From NCBI GenBank assembly GCA_963575745.1, contig CAUYUJ010004702.1, positions 35,001-67,551 on the forward strand: a stretch of DNA of 32,551 bases. Reading direction: 5' to 3'. Numbering within the stretch: the stretch's first letter is position 1; every line of letters begins with the position of its first letter. The DNA comes from Prorocentrum cordatum. Taxonomy: Eukaryota > Sar > Dinophyceae > Prorocentrales > Prorocentraceae. Below, piece after piece: positions 1 to 8,508 of the stretch. Below the pieces are notes generated by a model that was not told where the DNA came from, searched no databases, and saw only the letters and a program-made list of their open reading frames with translations. A program made the translations under genes and the position numbers.

Positions 1-690
1 GCAAAAATCCCGTTTGAATGTCCCGCCCGCCCGACCCGCCCGTCAGGGTCCGCCCGCCCGACCGGCGCTCCCGCCTGAGACGTCCGACAATGTACTCGGG
101 ACCCCCGCTCCCGCCCAACTTTTCCTTGAGGAATACGCCCTCGCCTCGGACTTCCTCGAATGTTCACACTCTTACCCTCCTGCCTCTTCCTCCCCATCCA
201 ACGTCCCTCCTCCCTCCCCTCTCCCTCATATCCACCCTCCTCCTCCCTCTTCCTCTCTCCCCTCACCCTCCTCCCATAACCCTCCTCCCTCCTCTCTTCG
301 CCCTCCCCTATCCAGCCTCCTCCTTCCTCCCTCCTCTGTCTCTCTATCTCCAATCGTCCCCCCCCCCCCTCCTCGCCCACTCTCTCCTGGCGTGTTCCCC
401 TTTAGCCTCGTCCCTCCCCCTCCCTTCCTCCCACTCTCCCTCGTTCTCCCTCTTCCTCTTCTTGCAGGGCCCGCGCTAATTCCAATGGTGGGCAAAGAGA
501 TGCGTGCCCCATCCTCCGAATAATTCCCCGCCCGTTCACGCCCGCTTGTCTAAGCCCGCCCGCCCCCGCAAAAAGAAAGGATCCCCCCAGAAGGGGGCTA
601 CGCTCGAAGACGAAGGGGGCGGGTATCGAGGGCGTGGGTATACACGTTGCATGGCACGCGGGCAAGTAAGAGCGACCAGTCTTAAAATTA
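1..690 (-). repeat. R1 repeat, member 1 (reverse, cut by window start)
   Basis: The right end (about 595-690) is the reverse complement of the R1 head seen at 961-1090, 1716-1850 and 2697-2830, with the same 'GAAGACGAA...GGTATCGAGG...GGCACGCG' order. It then runs into a TTG triplet tract. The middle (180-465) is a pyrimidine-rich stretch corresponding to the GGA-rich centre of forward copies, and 20-65 matches the GGCGGGTCGGGC-type centre. The ORFs here are proline/serine-rich translations of this tract and are not credible proteins. Confidence 0.75.
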
Positions 691-691
691 T

Positions 692-725
<34 letters not shown>

Positions 726-739
726 GCTGCTGCTGCTGC

Positions 740-810
<71 letters not shown>
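690..810. repeat. (TTG)n microsatellite with a short TGC interruption
   Basis: About 40 TTG/GTT triplets, with TGC triplets near 724-740. It lies at the outer end of R1 member 1, as TTG/CAA tracts do at the ends of other R1 copies, so it may be part of the element boundary. Confidence 0.95.
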
Positions 811-943
811 GGGGGCCTGTGTGGCGAAACCCCGAAACGCCTGAGCGTGAGCCTCGATTTCAGAGGAAATGCAGCCGGCGCCTAGGCGAGAGCGTCAGGG
901 TGGACTTGAGAGGCCCAAACATGCAATAGGAATTGTTCAGTAA
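811..943 (+). repeat. Short dispersed repeat, also present at 8240-8282
   Basis: The stretch 859-895 (TTTCAGAGGAAATGCAGCCGG onward to GGCGAGAGCG) is closely matched at 8240-8275. It is a fragment of the R1-associated sub-repeats. Nothing else is recognisable in this 130-bp interval. Confidence 0.5.
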
Positions 944-1618
944 TTGAGGTTCAACTACTCTCATTGTAATGCTGTTCGCTCTTATCTGTTCGCGTGCCAT
1001 TCAACACGTATTTCCCAAATACTCGATACCCGCCTTTTTCGTCTTCGACCGTACCGCTTTGGGGGTAGATCGTTCTTACTTGCAACATGTATTTCATGCA
1101 GCCCCGGGGAAGAAAGGACGGATGGAAGAAAAGGACGAAAGGGGGAGGGAGGAGGATGGAGCACGAGAGAGAGAGAGAGAGTAGCAGGAGAGGGGGCTAT
1201 TAACAGAACTCACGTGGCAGAACCAGACGGGCAGATCGGGCGGGTAGGCCCTGACGGGCGGGTCGGGAAGGCGGGTCCAGGCGGCCAGGTCGAGCAAGCG
1301 GGTTGCTGAAACGTGCGTTCTGCATGAATCGCGAGTGTCGAGCGCTAGCGCGATTCCCAAAGTAATCGTGAGATAGACCAGAGCGGGAGGGGGATTCCTG
1401 GGTGTCGAGGGCGCGGCGTTTGAATACTACATAGTCCCACGCCAGAGCGCGATTCTTGTATACATTGTGAGAAAATCCCGCGCGAGAGCGCGATTTGGGA
1501 ATACACTGTGAGGAGATAAGTGGCGGGAGCCGCTCTTGGTGTAACTCGGGGGCCAGGAGCCCAGTTTGGGGACCCCTCGCTTTCCCTTGTAAATACAAGA
1601 CAGGGTTTGAGCCTTGGG
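944..1618 (+). repeat. R1 repeat, member 2 (forward)
   Basis: Begins GTTCAACTACTC, then the head (CTGTTCGCTCTT... CTCGATACCCGCC... TTCGTCTTCGACCG). A GGA-rich block with a GA run (about 1110-1190) follows, then a GGGCGGGTAGGCCCTGACGGGC-type centre (1215-1300) and several 35-50 bp sub-repeats ending in GAGAGCGCGATT (1320-1515). It ends in the module at 1541-1618. Members 3 and 4 show the same order, so this is a defined mid-repetitive element and not a gene. No transposase or reverse-transcriptase frame is visible; if mobile, it is non-autonomous. Confidence 0.8.
1541..1618 (+). repeat. R1 terminal module, weakly tRNA-like (copy 1)
   Basis: Starts GTAACTCGGGGGCCAGGAGC and ends in a T-arm-like CAGGGTTTGAGCCTTG. 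The middle holds an AG-C-CAGTTTGG string resembling a D-arm or box A. Related modules lie at 2460-2540 and 3275-3343, and in reverse at 7441-7482. Seen: a shared order of three short motifs. Inferred: descent from a tRNA-like SINE tail. No full cloverleaf can be drawn, so this is not called a tRNA gene. Confidence 0.35.
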
Positions 1619-2323
1619 AAGTTCAACTGAACAAATACAATGTGCCTTGGGAAGGGGATCAACAACAATCTGGTCTTCAGTAGTGAGAGTTCAACAACAA
1701 CAACAATCGGTTTAAGACTGTTCGCTCTTGCCTGCCCGCGGGCCAGTCAGTACGTCTCCCCCAAATCCTCGATACCTGCATTTTTCGTCTTCGACCGTAC
1801 CCCCTAGGGGGTATATCTCTATCTTGCGTGAAACGTGTATGTCGTGCAACCCTGACGCCGGGGTAGAGAGGACGGATGGAAGGAAGGGACAAGGGGGAGC
1901 GAGGGTGTGGAAGAGGATGGAGGACGGATGGAAGGAGGGGACAAGGGGGAGCGAGGGGGAGGGAAGAGGATGGAACACGAGAGAGAGAGAGAGAGAGTGT
2001 AGCAGGATAGGAGGCTTGGAACAGAAACCACCACGTGGCAGAACCAGACGGGCAGATCGGGCGGGTAGGCCCTGGCCGGCGGGTCGGGAAGGCGGGCCCA
2101 GGCGGCCAGGTCGAGCAAACGAGTTGTTGAAGCGTGCATTGTGCATAAAAAGCGAGGAAATGTCGGACGATAGTGCGATTCCCAAAGTAAATCGTGATGG
2201 AATCCGTAACGAGAGAACGCTTCTTGAGTGTCGAGGGCGCGGCGTCTGAGCACATTGCGAGGAAGTCCCACGCGAGAGCGCGATTCCTGTATACAATTTG
2301 AGGACGTATCAGGCGGGAACCGC

Positions 2324-2378
<55 letters not shown>
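2324..2378. repeat. (TTG)n microsatellite
   Basis: About 18 TTG triplets directly after the R1 tail motif GGCGGGAACCGC. Member 4 has the same motif followed by only two GTT triplets (3259-3275), so the tract expanded inside the element. Confidence 0.95.
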
Positions 2379-2459
2379 AACGGGGAGGTAATACAAGCGC
2401 GGTAAGTCCCACGCGAGAGCGCGATTGTGAGGAAATATCGGGCGGAATCCGATGTTGTT

Positions 2460-2540
2460 GTAAGCAGGGGAGGGAACAACCGAGTTTGGTGGCACCTTGC
2501 TCTCTCTTGTAACGCAAAACGCGGGGCGCGAACCCCGGGA
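2460..2540 (+). repeat. R1 terminal module, weakly tRNA-like (copy 2)
   Basis: Contains CCGAGTTTGGTGGCACC (D-arm-like) and GCGGGGCGCGAACCCCGGG, which folds as a T-arm-like hairpin (GGGG/CCCC with loop CGCGAA). No plausible anticodon stem with a 7-nt loop was found. Same position and context as copies 1 and 3. Confidence 0.35.
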
Positions 2541-2604
2541 CATGAGTTTTAATATAACAGGCTTAACGGTTACGGGGCAGGGGACATCCATCACATTTTT
2601 TTGT

Positions 2605-3343
2605 TACATCAGAATCCAACATCAACAACAACACACACAACAACAAGAACAACATTCACAACGACACCACCAATTACAACAACAACAATCATTTAAAAAC
2701 CGTCGCTCTATATGCTCGCGTGCCGCTCATTATGTAGATCCCGAAACCTCGATACCCGGCCATTTCGTCTTCGACCGTAACCCCGTGGGAGTATATCTTT
2801 TTCACCTGCAACGTGTATGTCGTGCACCTCCAAAGGCAGGGGAGGAGAGGACGGATTGAAGGAAGTGGCAATGGGGAGGGAGGAGGATGGAACACGAGAG
2901 AGAATACCAGGAGAGGGGGTTAAGAACATGAAGCAAGTGGCAAAACCAAACGGGCAGATCGGGCGGGTAGGCCCTGACGGGCGGGTCGGGACGGCGGGCC
3001 CAGTCGGCCAGGTCGAGCAGTCAATTTGCTGAAACGTGTGTCTTGCTTGAATAGCGAGGAAGTCTGGAGCGATAGCGCGGTTCCCCAAATAAGTCGCGAG
3101 GAAATTCACAGGGAGAGCGTGGCTCATGAGTGTCGAGGGCGCGGCGCCTGAATAAGATGCGAAGGAGTCCCACGCGAGAGCACGATTCGTGCATGAATTG
3201 TGAAGGAATCCAGCGCGAGAGCGCGATTTGGGAAAACATCGTGAGGAAGTATCAGGCGGGAACCGCTGTTGTTTTAAGCCGGGGGCCAGCAGCGCAGTTT
3301 GGTGACGTGTCGTGTTCCCTTGTAGCAGGCAGGGTGCGAGCCC
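2605..3343 (+). repeat. R1 repeat, member 4 (forward)
   Basis: Starts with an impure CAA tract (2618-2695), then the head (2697-2830), the GGA block (2830-2930), the GGGCGGGTAGGCCC centre (2958-3015), five sub-repeats with GAGAGCGCGATT-type ends (3030-3250), the tail GGCGGGAACCGCTGTTGTT and the terminal module (3275-3343). This is the most regular forward copy. Confidence 0.8.
3275..3343 (+). repeat. R1 terminal module, weakly tRNA-like (copy 3)
   Basis: AGCGCAGTTTGGTGACGTG resembles a tRNA D-arm (box A type) and CAGGGTGCGAGCCCC a T-arm (box B type), about 27 nt apart. Of the three copies this is the closest to a tRNA. Acceptor and anticodon stems do not form, so a SINE-like tail is more likely than a gene. 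Confidence 0.4.
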
Positions 3344-3352
3344 CATGATGCG

Positions 3353-3357
3353 ATATA

Positions 3358-3395
<38 letters not shown>
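3353..3395. repeat. (AT)n microsatellite
   Basis: Alternating AT over about 42 bp with one phase break (ATATTATA). It separates R1 member 4 from the reverse member 5. Confidence 0.97.
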
Positions 3396-3397
<2 letters not shown>

Positions 3398-3699
3398 GAG
3401 TTCAATAACGGCTACCGCCTGATACTTCTTCACAATGTATTTCGAAATCGCGCTTTCGCGCGGGACTTCGCCACAGTTTATACATGAACCGCGCTCCCGC
3501 GTGGCACTGCCGCACAGCTTGTTGCGGCGCCGTGTTCCCTAGGCTCAGGAATCACGCTCTCGGTTTGGATCTCGCTACGATTCACCTGGGAGCCGCGCTC
3601 TCGCGATTTGTGTTTCTTGGATTTGTGTTACGTGCGAAGTTCCGAGATTTACTTGCGCTTCCTGCTGGGCCGGCGCCACAGCTTGTGCCCATATCCGCA

Positions 3700-3893
3700 G
3701 GCCTGGAGGTTGACACCAACACCAAGATCGGCGGTGTGCCTCCACCGAGGGAAGACGATCCCGATCTCGGTGATGGTGGTAATACTCCGGCTTCTAGGGT
3801 GACCGAAGTATTACCACCAACACCGAAATCTAGGATCATCTTCCCCATGTGGAGGCCACCCCTTGTGCTGGTGTTGGTGCCCATTTCCAGGCC
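3700..3893. mobile_element. 194-bp imperfect palindrome, MITE-like
   Basis: The first ~86 bases (from GGCCTGGAGGTTGACACCAAC to GGTGGTAATACT) are nearly the reverse complement of the last ~86 (AGTATTACCACC to CATTTCCAGGCC), with a short centre near 3787-3810. Such a long two-arm palindrome without coding capacity is typical of MITEs or foldback elements. The ORFs crossing it come from the symmetry. Confidence 0.75.
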
Positions 3894-3951
3894 TCCAACA
3901 TATCCACTGCAGCTTGGGGTTTCGGGCTTCCTTCCCCAGAAAGCAGAGGGG

Positions 3952-4012
3952 CACTGGATATGGATACAAATCAAGCCCCTACCAGAGGCTCGAATGTTAT
4001 CCATATCCAGTG
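3952..4012. repeat. Inverted repeat with 15-bp perfect arms
   Basis: CACTGGATATGGATA at 3952-3966 is exactly reverse-complemented at 3998-4012, with a 31-nt loop. A third partial copy of the motif (CCTGGATATGGATA) lies near 4057-4070, so this may be the end of another foldback element. Confidence 0.8.
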
Positions 4013-4142
4013 GGCCTCGGCCTTGCGGCGCCCCTTCCACGAAAGTCCAAGACGCCCTGGATATGGATATAAATTTTGCCCGCGCCTAGCCCTCCTTCTG
4101 TCAATACCTCTCGTGCTCCATCCTTTTCCCCCCCTCGGGCGA

Positions 4143-4293
4143 AGAGAACTGTGCACATGCACCGATCCTGGCAAGGCCCATCCCTGACCCAGGATCGGTG
4201 CGTATGCCTTCCTGGCTAAGGCAGGAAGGCGTATGCACCGATCCTGGGCTCAGGATGGGCCTGGCCAGAATCGGTGTATGTGCATAGTTCTCT
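4143..4293. mobile_element. 151-bp foldback/MITE-like element with 72-bp arms
   Basis: Arms 4143-4214 and 4222-4293 match in inverted orientation at about 62 of 72 positions without gaps, around a 7-nt centre. Arms begin AGAGAACT and contain CACCGATCCTGG and AGGATCGGTGC. It sits inside the pyrimidine tract of R1 member 5, between CCTCGGGCG and TTCCTCTTCC, which places the insertion after R1. No obvious target-site duplication was recognised. Confidence 0.8.
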
Positions 4294-4676
4294 TTCCTCT
4301 TCCTCCCTCTTGTCTCTTCCCTCCTCCCTTCCTCCCTTGTTTCAGCGGCTGCTCCAACTGCGCGCGGCGAGCAGGGAAGCCATACCCCCAGAGGGAGGGC
4401 ACGATCGAACTTCTTTGGTCTGCGGGTCGAGAGCGAGCTTCTTCCGGTTAAGAGCTAGGCGGGCCGCGCAAAGCACTGATTGGGGAGACAGGGCACGGGC
4501 GGCGGCACGATCGAACACGAAAGGGAGGGTATCGAGGGTCGGTCGGGGGTACACAGGATGAATGGCACGCGAGCAGATACAAGCGAACAGGCTTGAATTT
4601 GTCGAGGTATCATTTCCTAAGGCTAATGAGTGTTGGTCCCTTTTCGGTGGCCAGTGTTTTTTTTGTTGTTTTTCCA

Positions 4677-4705
4677 ATTCTTGACGCTTCGCGTATCCCC
4701 ACCAC
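4677..4705 (+). repeat. Hairpin delimiter (L type), copy 1
   Basis: ATTCTTGACGCTTCGCGT followed by ATCCCCACCA. ACGC-TTC-GCGT (4684-4694) forms a small hairpin immediately before TATCCCCACCA. Other L copies are at 11036-11065, 11176-11204 and 17711-17746. Confidence 0.7.
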
Positions 4706-5094
4706 CTTTTCGTTCCTCGGTTCCCCCCCTCTCCTGTCCTCGCGTGCCCTCGCGCCCGCCGCCTTTCCCCGTTCCTTCGCCTCCTCGTCGTGTTGGACGG
4801 TGCGGCCTCACTGGCCCTTCCGTGCTGCCACAGCGCGGCGTGACCCACGCCCTTACGCGCTGGTCGGTACGGGCTGAGCTGGCGCCACTGTGCGACTTCT
4901 CCTCCGTCAGTTTCCTTTTGATGCCTGCGTCCCCGCTTCCGGGTCGCCTGCGTCTTAATGGGGGGCATTTTGTCCCTGGCACGTGCACCCGCTGCGTCGG
5001 CCTATGCGCCGTCGCCACTAATTATCTCGCCCTGTGCCCCAGCCGAGACCGTCCCGCTTCCTGGATCTGTCCTTGGAGCCGCCAATCCAAAAAA
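4706..5094. other. Anonymous GC-rich cassette between two delimiter motifs
   Basis: A 389-bp segment lying between TATCCCCACCA at 4694 and again at 5095 (preceded by CCAAAAAA). Open frames exist on both strands (for example 4630-5145 +), but none shows a recognisable domain, and composition rather than codon use explains their length. No repeats inside. Confidence 0.4.
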
Positions 5095-5271
5095 TATCCC
5101 CACCAGTTGCATCGCCCGCTCCTGTGGCTCGGATGCGTAATTTAGGCCGTTGCATTGTTGCTTCGATATGACGGCGCGCGGCTGTACCGCTTGCGCTCGC
5201 GACCGAACAAGTATCCCCACCAGTCCATCCCAGACCGACGCCCAGGCGAGTTGAGGCGATCAGGGGCGCGT
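5095..5271 (+). repeat. Two further delimiters and the right flank (R type) of the composite repeat
   Basis: TATCCCCACCAG occurs at 5095-5106 and 5212-5223, enclosing a 105-bp unique segment. The second is followed by the R flank (CCATCCCAGACCGACGCCCAGG, then CGAGTTGAGGCGATCAGGG), which recurs at 12099-12140, 14546-14588, 17747-17790 and 18050-18085. Confidence 0.65.
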
Positions 5272-5328
5272 AGGAGTAAAAACGGGGGCTACAGTCATCA
5301 TTCCAGGGAGGGGGAGGAGGATGGATGA

Positions 5329-5523
5329 GGGAGGAGGGAAGAGGATGATCAATTTGCTGAAGAGGAGGGGCAGGAGGAGGAAAAGGACGATGAGGATTTG
5401 GAGGATGAGGTCGAGCTGAATGATTCGATGCTTCTTGGATGCCTCTCGGCGTCTCTCATGTCATTTCTTGAGCGCTTGTGTGCTCCTTGGTTCGTCTCGG
5501 GAACCTTGTGGCGGTTCCGATAA
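5329..5523 (+). CDS. Possible acidic exon fragment (no start codon)
   Basis: An open frame between stops at 5326 and 5521 reads as a Glu/Asp-rich stretch (about 30 residues, including EEEDDQFAEEEGQEEE) followed by a more balanced segment with LNDSMLLGCLSASLMSFLER and a terminal WRFR before TAA. The change from acidic to mixed hydrophobic composition is more protein-like than the surrounding shadows. There is no upstream ATG in frame, no domain is recognisable, and GGA-rich DNA readily produces Glu runs. It could equally be chance. Confidence 0.15.
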   Translation, partial: GRREEDDQFAEEEGQEEEKDDEDLEDEVELNDSMLLGCLSASLMSFLERLCAPWFVSGTLWRFR

Positions 5524-5704
5524 ACTCTTGGGGGTGTATCGGATGCGCCTGAGAAGCGTGTTCGGGCATTTTTGGGGGGACTCGTGTAATCACCTTTGGG
5601 ATTTATTTGGGGGTTCGTTGGGTTTTTTTGGGCGTCTCGTTCTATTCCCTCCTCTCATGTCCTCCTCGACCTGGACGGCCAAAATGCAACCAGGCAAGGC
5701 CGCG

Positions 5705-5803
5705 CACCACAGGTCGCGTACCATCACCGACAGGTCACGTACCACAGGTCGTGTACCATGAGACAGAAGGTCGCGTACCACAGGTCGCGTGCCACATGTT
5801 GCG
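5705..5803. repeat. 14-bp-type minisatellite (CAGGTCGCGTACCA)
   Basis: Six or seven degenerate units of CAGGTCGCGTACCA, with variants CAGGTCACGTACCA and CAGGTCGTGTACCA, some separated by insertions (TCACCGA, TGAGACAGA). Each unit holds a near-palindromic GGTCGCGTACC. Confidence 0.85.
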
Positions 5804-5813
5804 ATTTGGCAGG

Positions 5814-6050
5814 CGTCTTGGGGGCGCCTGGGGGGCCTCTTGGCGGGCCCAGGGCAGTCTTTGAGCGTCTTGGGTGCCTCGGGGATCCGCTTGAGCGCTT
5901 GAGGCTTCTTGTGAGTCCCTTGGGAGTCTCTTGGGGGCATCTTGGACGCCTCCTGGGGCCGTCTGGGCGCCTTTTAGGGCGCTCTTACGGGCTTTAGGGG
6001 CGCTTTTGGTACCATCTCGGATGACATCGATCGAACACGAAATGGGTTGT
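5814..6050 (+). repeat. 12-bp GGGGCCTCTTGG minisatellite block 1, with tail
   Basis: Degenerate 10-13 bp units around GGGCGCCTCTTGGGG. The block ends with the tail GACATCGATCGAACACGAAA at 6024-6043. Similar tails close other blocks, for example 12387 and 14854. Confidence 0.8.
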
Positions 6051-6081
6051 AAGTAACCGCCCCCCTCGAGAGCCCCAACAG

Positions 6082-6455
6082 TTGTCTATTGGGGCGCTCT
6101 TGGGGCGCTCTTGGAGCGCTCTTGTGCGCTCTTGGGGCCGTCTTGGGGCTCTCTTGGGCTTCTCCTGGGGCTCTCTTGGCCCATTTTGGAGCTATCTTGA
6201 GGCCTTGGAAGGCGATCGAAAACGAACAGGCGACGATGCAAAACACATGGGTGTCCCTAGGTTCTTGAAGGGTTTGGGCTTCTTGAGGGCATCCTTGAAG
6301 TATCGGAGGCCCCTTGGAGCCGTCTTGGAGCGTTCTCGGAGCCTCTGGGAGCATCTTGGAAGCCATCTAGAGCCAGCTTCGGCTATCTTGAGCCATCTTG
6401 GAGGTCATCTTGGGCTCTCTGAGGCGCTGTTGGAGCCGTCTCGGCCCATCTCGGA
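6082..6455 (+). repeat. 12-bp minisatellite block 2
   Basis: Units such as GGGGCGCTCTTGG and GAGCCATCTTGGAG, interrupted at about 6205-6290 by a degenerate tail (GGCGATCGAAAACGAACAGG) and a less repetitive 60 bp. ORFs here are Leu/Gly/Ser/Trp-rich translations of the repeat. Confidence 0.8.
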
Positions 6456-6478
6456 CGCTCCATTTACCCGCAATCCCC

Positions 6479-6525
6479 CCGTCCAGGTCCAGGGGAGGGG
6501 GTAGGGGGAGGGGTCAAGACACCCT
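6479..6525 (+). repeat. G-rich block of the composite repeat (partial copy 1)
   Basis: Begins GTCCAGGTCCAGGGGAGGGG and continues GTAGGGGGAGGGG. The same start is found at 12520 and 17596, where the block is ~115 bp long. Here it stops after about 45 bp. Confidence 0.7.
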
Positions 6526-6654
6526 CCTGATGGCGTGCCGTCTGGCTCACTCCCACCCGCCCTCCCAACACATAAATAACATCCGGGCCTCAACATGTTC
6601 AGCGGTCGTCTTTGGATGGGCAGCTACTGGGAACCAACACCGAGCCCATGTGCG

Positions 6655-6850
6655 CGACGTTGGGGCGAGGTGCGCCACGCGTGCCAGGCGCGCCAGGCAC
6701 CCCTGGGGCCCGAGCGTGCCAGGCATGCCTGGTGCGCCAGATGCGCCACGTGCCTCCGCGTGCGCCAGGTGTGCCGCATACTCCATCCGCGCCAGGTGCG
6801 CCACGCTCGGGGCACCTGCAGATTGTGTCAGGTGCGCCTGCGCACGTGAT
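6655..6850. repeat. Degenerate GTGCGCCAGG minisatellite
   Basis: About a dozen irregular copies of a 9-11 bp unit (GTGCGCCAGGCG, GTGCCAGGCATG, CGCGCCAGGTG). Frames across it give Ala/Arg/Cys-rich low-complexity peptides, so no gene is called. Confidence 0.75.
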
Positions 6851-6869
6851 AGCACACATCGGGAAACAT

Positions 6870-7440
6870 GTCGGCCCTCACCATCCTTGTCGAAAACCAA
6901 TGCCATCATTGTGTCTGGTGGGCCTGCGCACAGCAGGCCATATGCCCCCCCCCCCGCCGTCCTTGTCAAAAACCAACCGACAATGATCGCGGGGTGGCCG
7001 CGTATTATCCATATTGAGCCGCGAGGTGCATCTTGTATTGTGTGTTGTCACGGATGGTAGCCCTGCGCGCAGCAGGCAATATGCTGACACACTGGCTGTC
7101 CCGGTCAAAAACGTTATAATTCGATCATGAGCCCCACGAAGTTGACTCTAGATTTTGCCCCAAAGTGTATTTTGTATGTTTTTTTATAGGGATGGTGGGG
7201 GGGGGCCGCATCGGGTTGGTTGCGCATGCTCCGAATTTGGAGGCAGAGTTCGTTTTGTATTGTTTTGACAGGGATGGTGGCGGGGTGGGGGCATGGTTCC
7301 TGGTTGGCCGCCGGTCGCCTGGGGGAGGGAGTGTATATCAACGGGGAACAGTAATAACACCCCCCCGAATCGGAAGGTTGGGATTGGAAGAGGAGCCTCC
7401 CTAGACCACCTACGCCCAGCACTTGCACTTTCCTTTTTCC
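6870..7440. repeat. Cluster of diverged ~100-bp repeats with GCCTGC hairpins
   Basis: The strings CCTGCGCACAGCAGGCC (6927-6943) and CCTGCGCGCAGCAGGC (7062-7078) share a GCCTGC/GCAGGC hairpin and are each followed by ATATG. CCTTGTCGAAAACCAATGCC (6889), CCTTGTCAAAAACCAACC (6961) and CCCGGTCAAAAACG (7100) are three copies of another unit. GTATTTTGTATG...GGGATGGTGGGG (7167-7205) and TTTTGTATTG...GGGATGGTGGCGG (7253-7285) are reverse-type copies. 7385-7415 repeats the end of the G-rich block (GACCACCTACGCCCAG). Confidence 0.6.
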
Positions 7441-7482
7441 GAAGGGAAACCACCAAATTGGCCCCCCTGGCACCCGAGTTAC
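7441..7482 (-). repeat. R1 terminal module, reverse partial copy
   Basis: On the minus strand this reads GTAACTCGGGTGCCAGG...CAATTTGGTGG, matching the module at 1541-1575. It abuts the CAA tract that opens R1 member 6, so two R1 ends meet here. Confidence 0.55.
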
Positions 7483-7654
7483 AACAACACCAACAACACC
7501 ATCACCACCAACAACAACCATTTTACGACTGTTCGCCCTTGTAAGCACGAGTGTTTCGCATTCTGTGTTCCCATCCCTCGATACTCGCTCACTTCGTCTT
7601 CGATCGCACCCTTTTTCGGGGGGATTCTCTTCTTTGTCGGCCGCCGACTGAAGT
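7483..7654 (+). repeat. R1 repeat, member 6 (head only)
   Basis: CAA-rich start (7483-7520), then ACGACTGTTCGCCCTTGTAAG, CCTCGATACTCGC and TTCGTCTTCGATCGCACCC as in other heads. The usual GGA block is missing and the element passes directly into the 138-bp tandem repeat. Confidence 0.7.
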
Positions 7655-8215
7655 GCGAGGAACCCTCGAGCGAGAGCGCCGTTCCTGAGTTCGGGCGCCT
7701 CTCTGGCCAGGCCAGGGACTTGCGGACTACACATTGAGAAATATCGTCCGGGAACCCTTATCGCCGCGTTTGGGCCTCCACCAATTTGCTTGAATTGCGA
7801 GAAACACTCGAACGAGAGCGCCACTCTTGAGTTCGGGGGCTTCTCTGGCAAGGGCCTCTGCGAATCCATCTCGAGGAAGTATCGAGCGAGAGCCCTTGTC
7901 GCCGTAGCTGGGCCTCCGCCAACGTGATTGAATTGCAAGGAAGTCTCGAGCGAGACCGCCGTTTCTGAGTTCGGGGGGCTGCCCTGCCAGGGGATCTCGG
8001 AGTAGATCGTGAGGAAGTACCGAGCAGGAGCCCTTGTCGTCGTGTCTGGGCCTCCGCCAACTTGTTTGAATTGCGAGGAAGTCTTTGGTGAGGGCGCCGG
8101 TCCTGAGATCGGGGGCCTCTCTGGCCAGGGGGTCTCGGGGGAGATTGTGAGGAAGTATCGAGCGGGAGCCGTTGTCGTTGCATCCGGGCCTCCACGGGCA
8201 CACTTTTACACTCAA
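7655..8215 (+). repeat. 138-bp tandem repeat, four copies
   Basis: Units begin GCGAGGAA-type at 7655, 7797, 7935 and 8073. The last two intervals are exactly 138 bp and the first is 142. Each unit holds GAGCGAGAGCGCC, GAGTTCGGGGGCCTCTCTGGCC, GAGGAAGTATCGAGCG and TGGGCCTCCGCCAA. The half-unit GAGGAAGT...GAGCG is the same as the R1 tail sub-repeats, so this is a higher-order amplification of an R1 tail. Confidence 0.9.
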
Positions 8216-8508
8216 GCCAACGCTCGCGCGGGAGCTTCGTTTTCAGAGAATTTGTAGCCGGCGTCGAGGCGAGAGCGCGCGGAAAAAGTTTCCGGAAATC
8301 AGCAATATTTGTTCTCTGGAAGTGAGTAAGCAGCAACAGCAGCAGCAACGACAACGACAACCACATACACAACCACAACAATAACAATCAACAACAATAA
8401 CAACACCTACACTTACAACTACAGCAACACAAACAGCAGCAACACCAACAACACAAACAACAACACCAACAACAGCAACAACAGCAACAACAACACCAAC
8501 AACGGCTC
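8216..8508. repeat. R1-associated fragment and impure CAA/CAG microsatellite
   Basis: 8240-8280 repeats 859-895. 8331-8508 consists of CAA, CAG, CAC and ACA triplets with few interruptions and forms the outer end of R1 member 7. Nothing gene-like was seen. Confidence 0.85.

Larger units (their letters stand above)
1686..2540 (+). repeat. R1 repeat, member 3 (forward)
   Basis: Opens GTTCAACAACAACAACAATCGG, followed by the R1 head (1716-1850), a duplicated GGA-rich block (1862-1995), a GA run (1978-1999), the GGGCGGGTAGGCCC centre (2055-2115) and GAGAGCGCGATT sub-repeats (2130-2320). A long TTG tract at 2324-2378 interrupts the tail; a second tail and the terminal module (2460-2540) come after it. 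The CAA tract at one end and TTG at the other form inverted ends. Confidence 0.8.
3400..4610 (-). repeat. R1 repeat, member 5 (reverse), interrupted by hairpin elements
   Basis: 3403-3660 is the reverse complement of the R1 tail and sub-repeats (CAATAACGGCTACCGCCTGATACTTC, then GCGCTCCCGCG-type units). 4098-4140 (TCGTGCTCCATCCTTTTCC) and 4300-4345 are the reverse GGA block. 4500-4600 is the reverse head (GATCGAACACGAAAGGGAGGGTATCGAGG). The foreign segments between these parts contain the inverted-repeat elements at 3700-3893, 3952-4012 and 4143-4293, so the insertions are younger than this R1 copy. Confidence 0.65.

Noticed and set aside
226-495. Proline/serine- or glycine/arginine-rich small proteins from pyrimidine and purine tracts (also 9442-9927, 22298-22555, 27432-27869)
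   Set aside because: Direct translations of TCC/GGA microsatellites in whichever frame lacks stops.
3275-3343. Functional tRNA gene
   Set aside because: D- and T-arm-like strings are present, but acceptor and anticodon stems do not form and no anticodon can be assigned.
4677-5223. Integron-type gene cassette array
   Set aside because: Delimiter hairpins are far shorter than attC sites, there is no integrase, and the setting is a eukaryotic nuclear repeat region.
7655-8215. CRISPR-like array (regular spacing)
   Set aside because: Units of 138 bp are alike along their whole length, with no short repeat and unique spacer pattern, and the DNA is eukaryotic.
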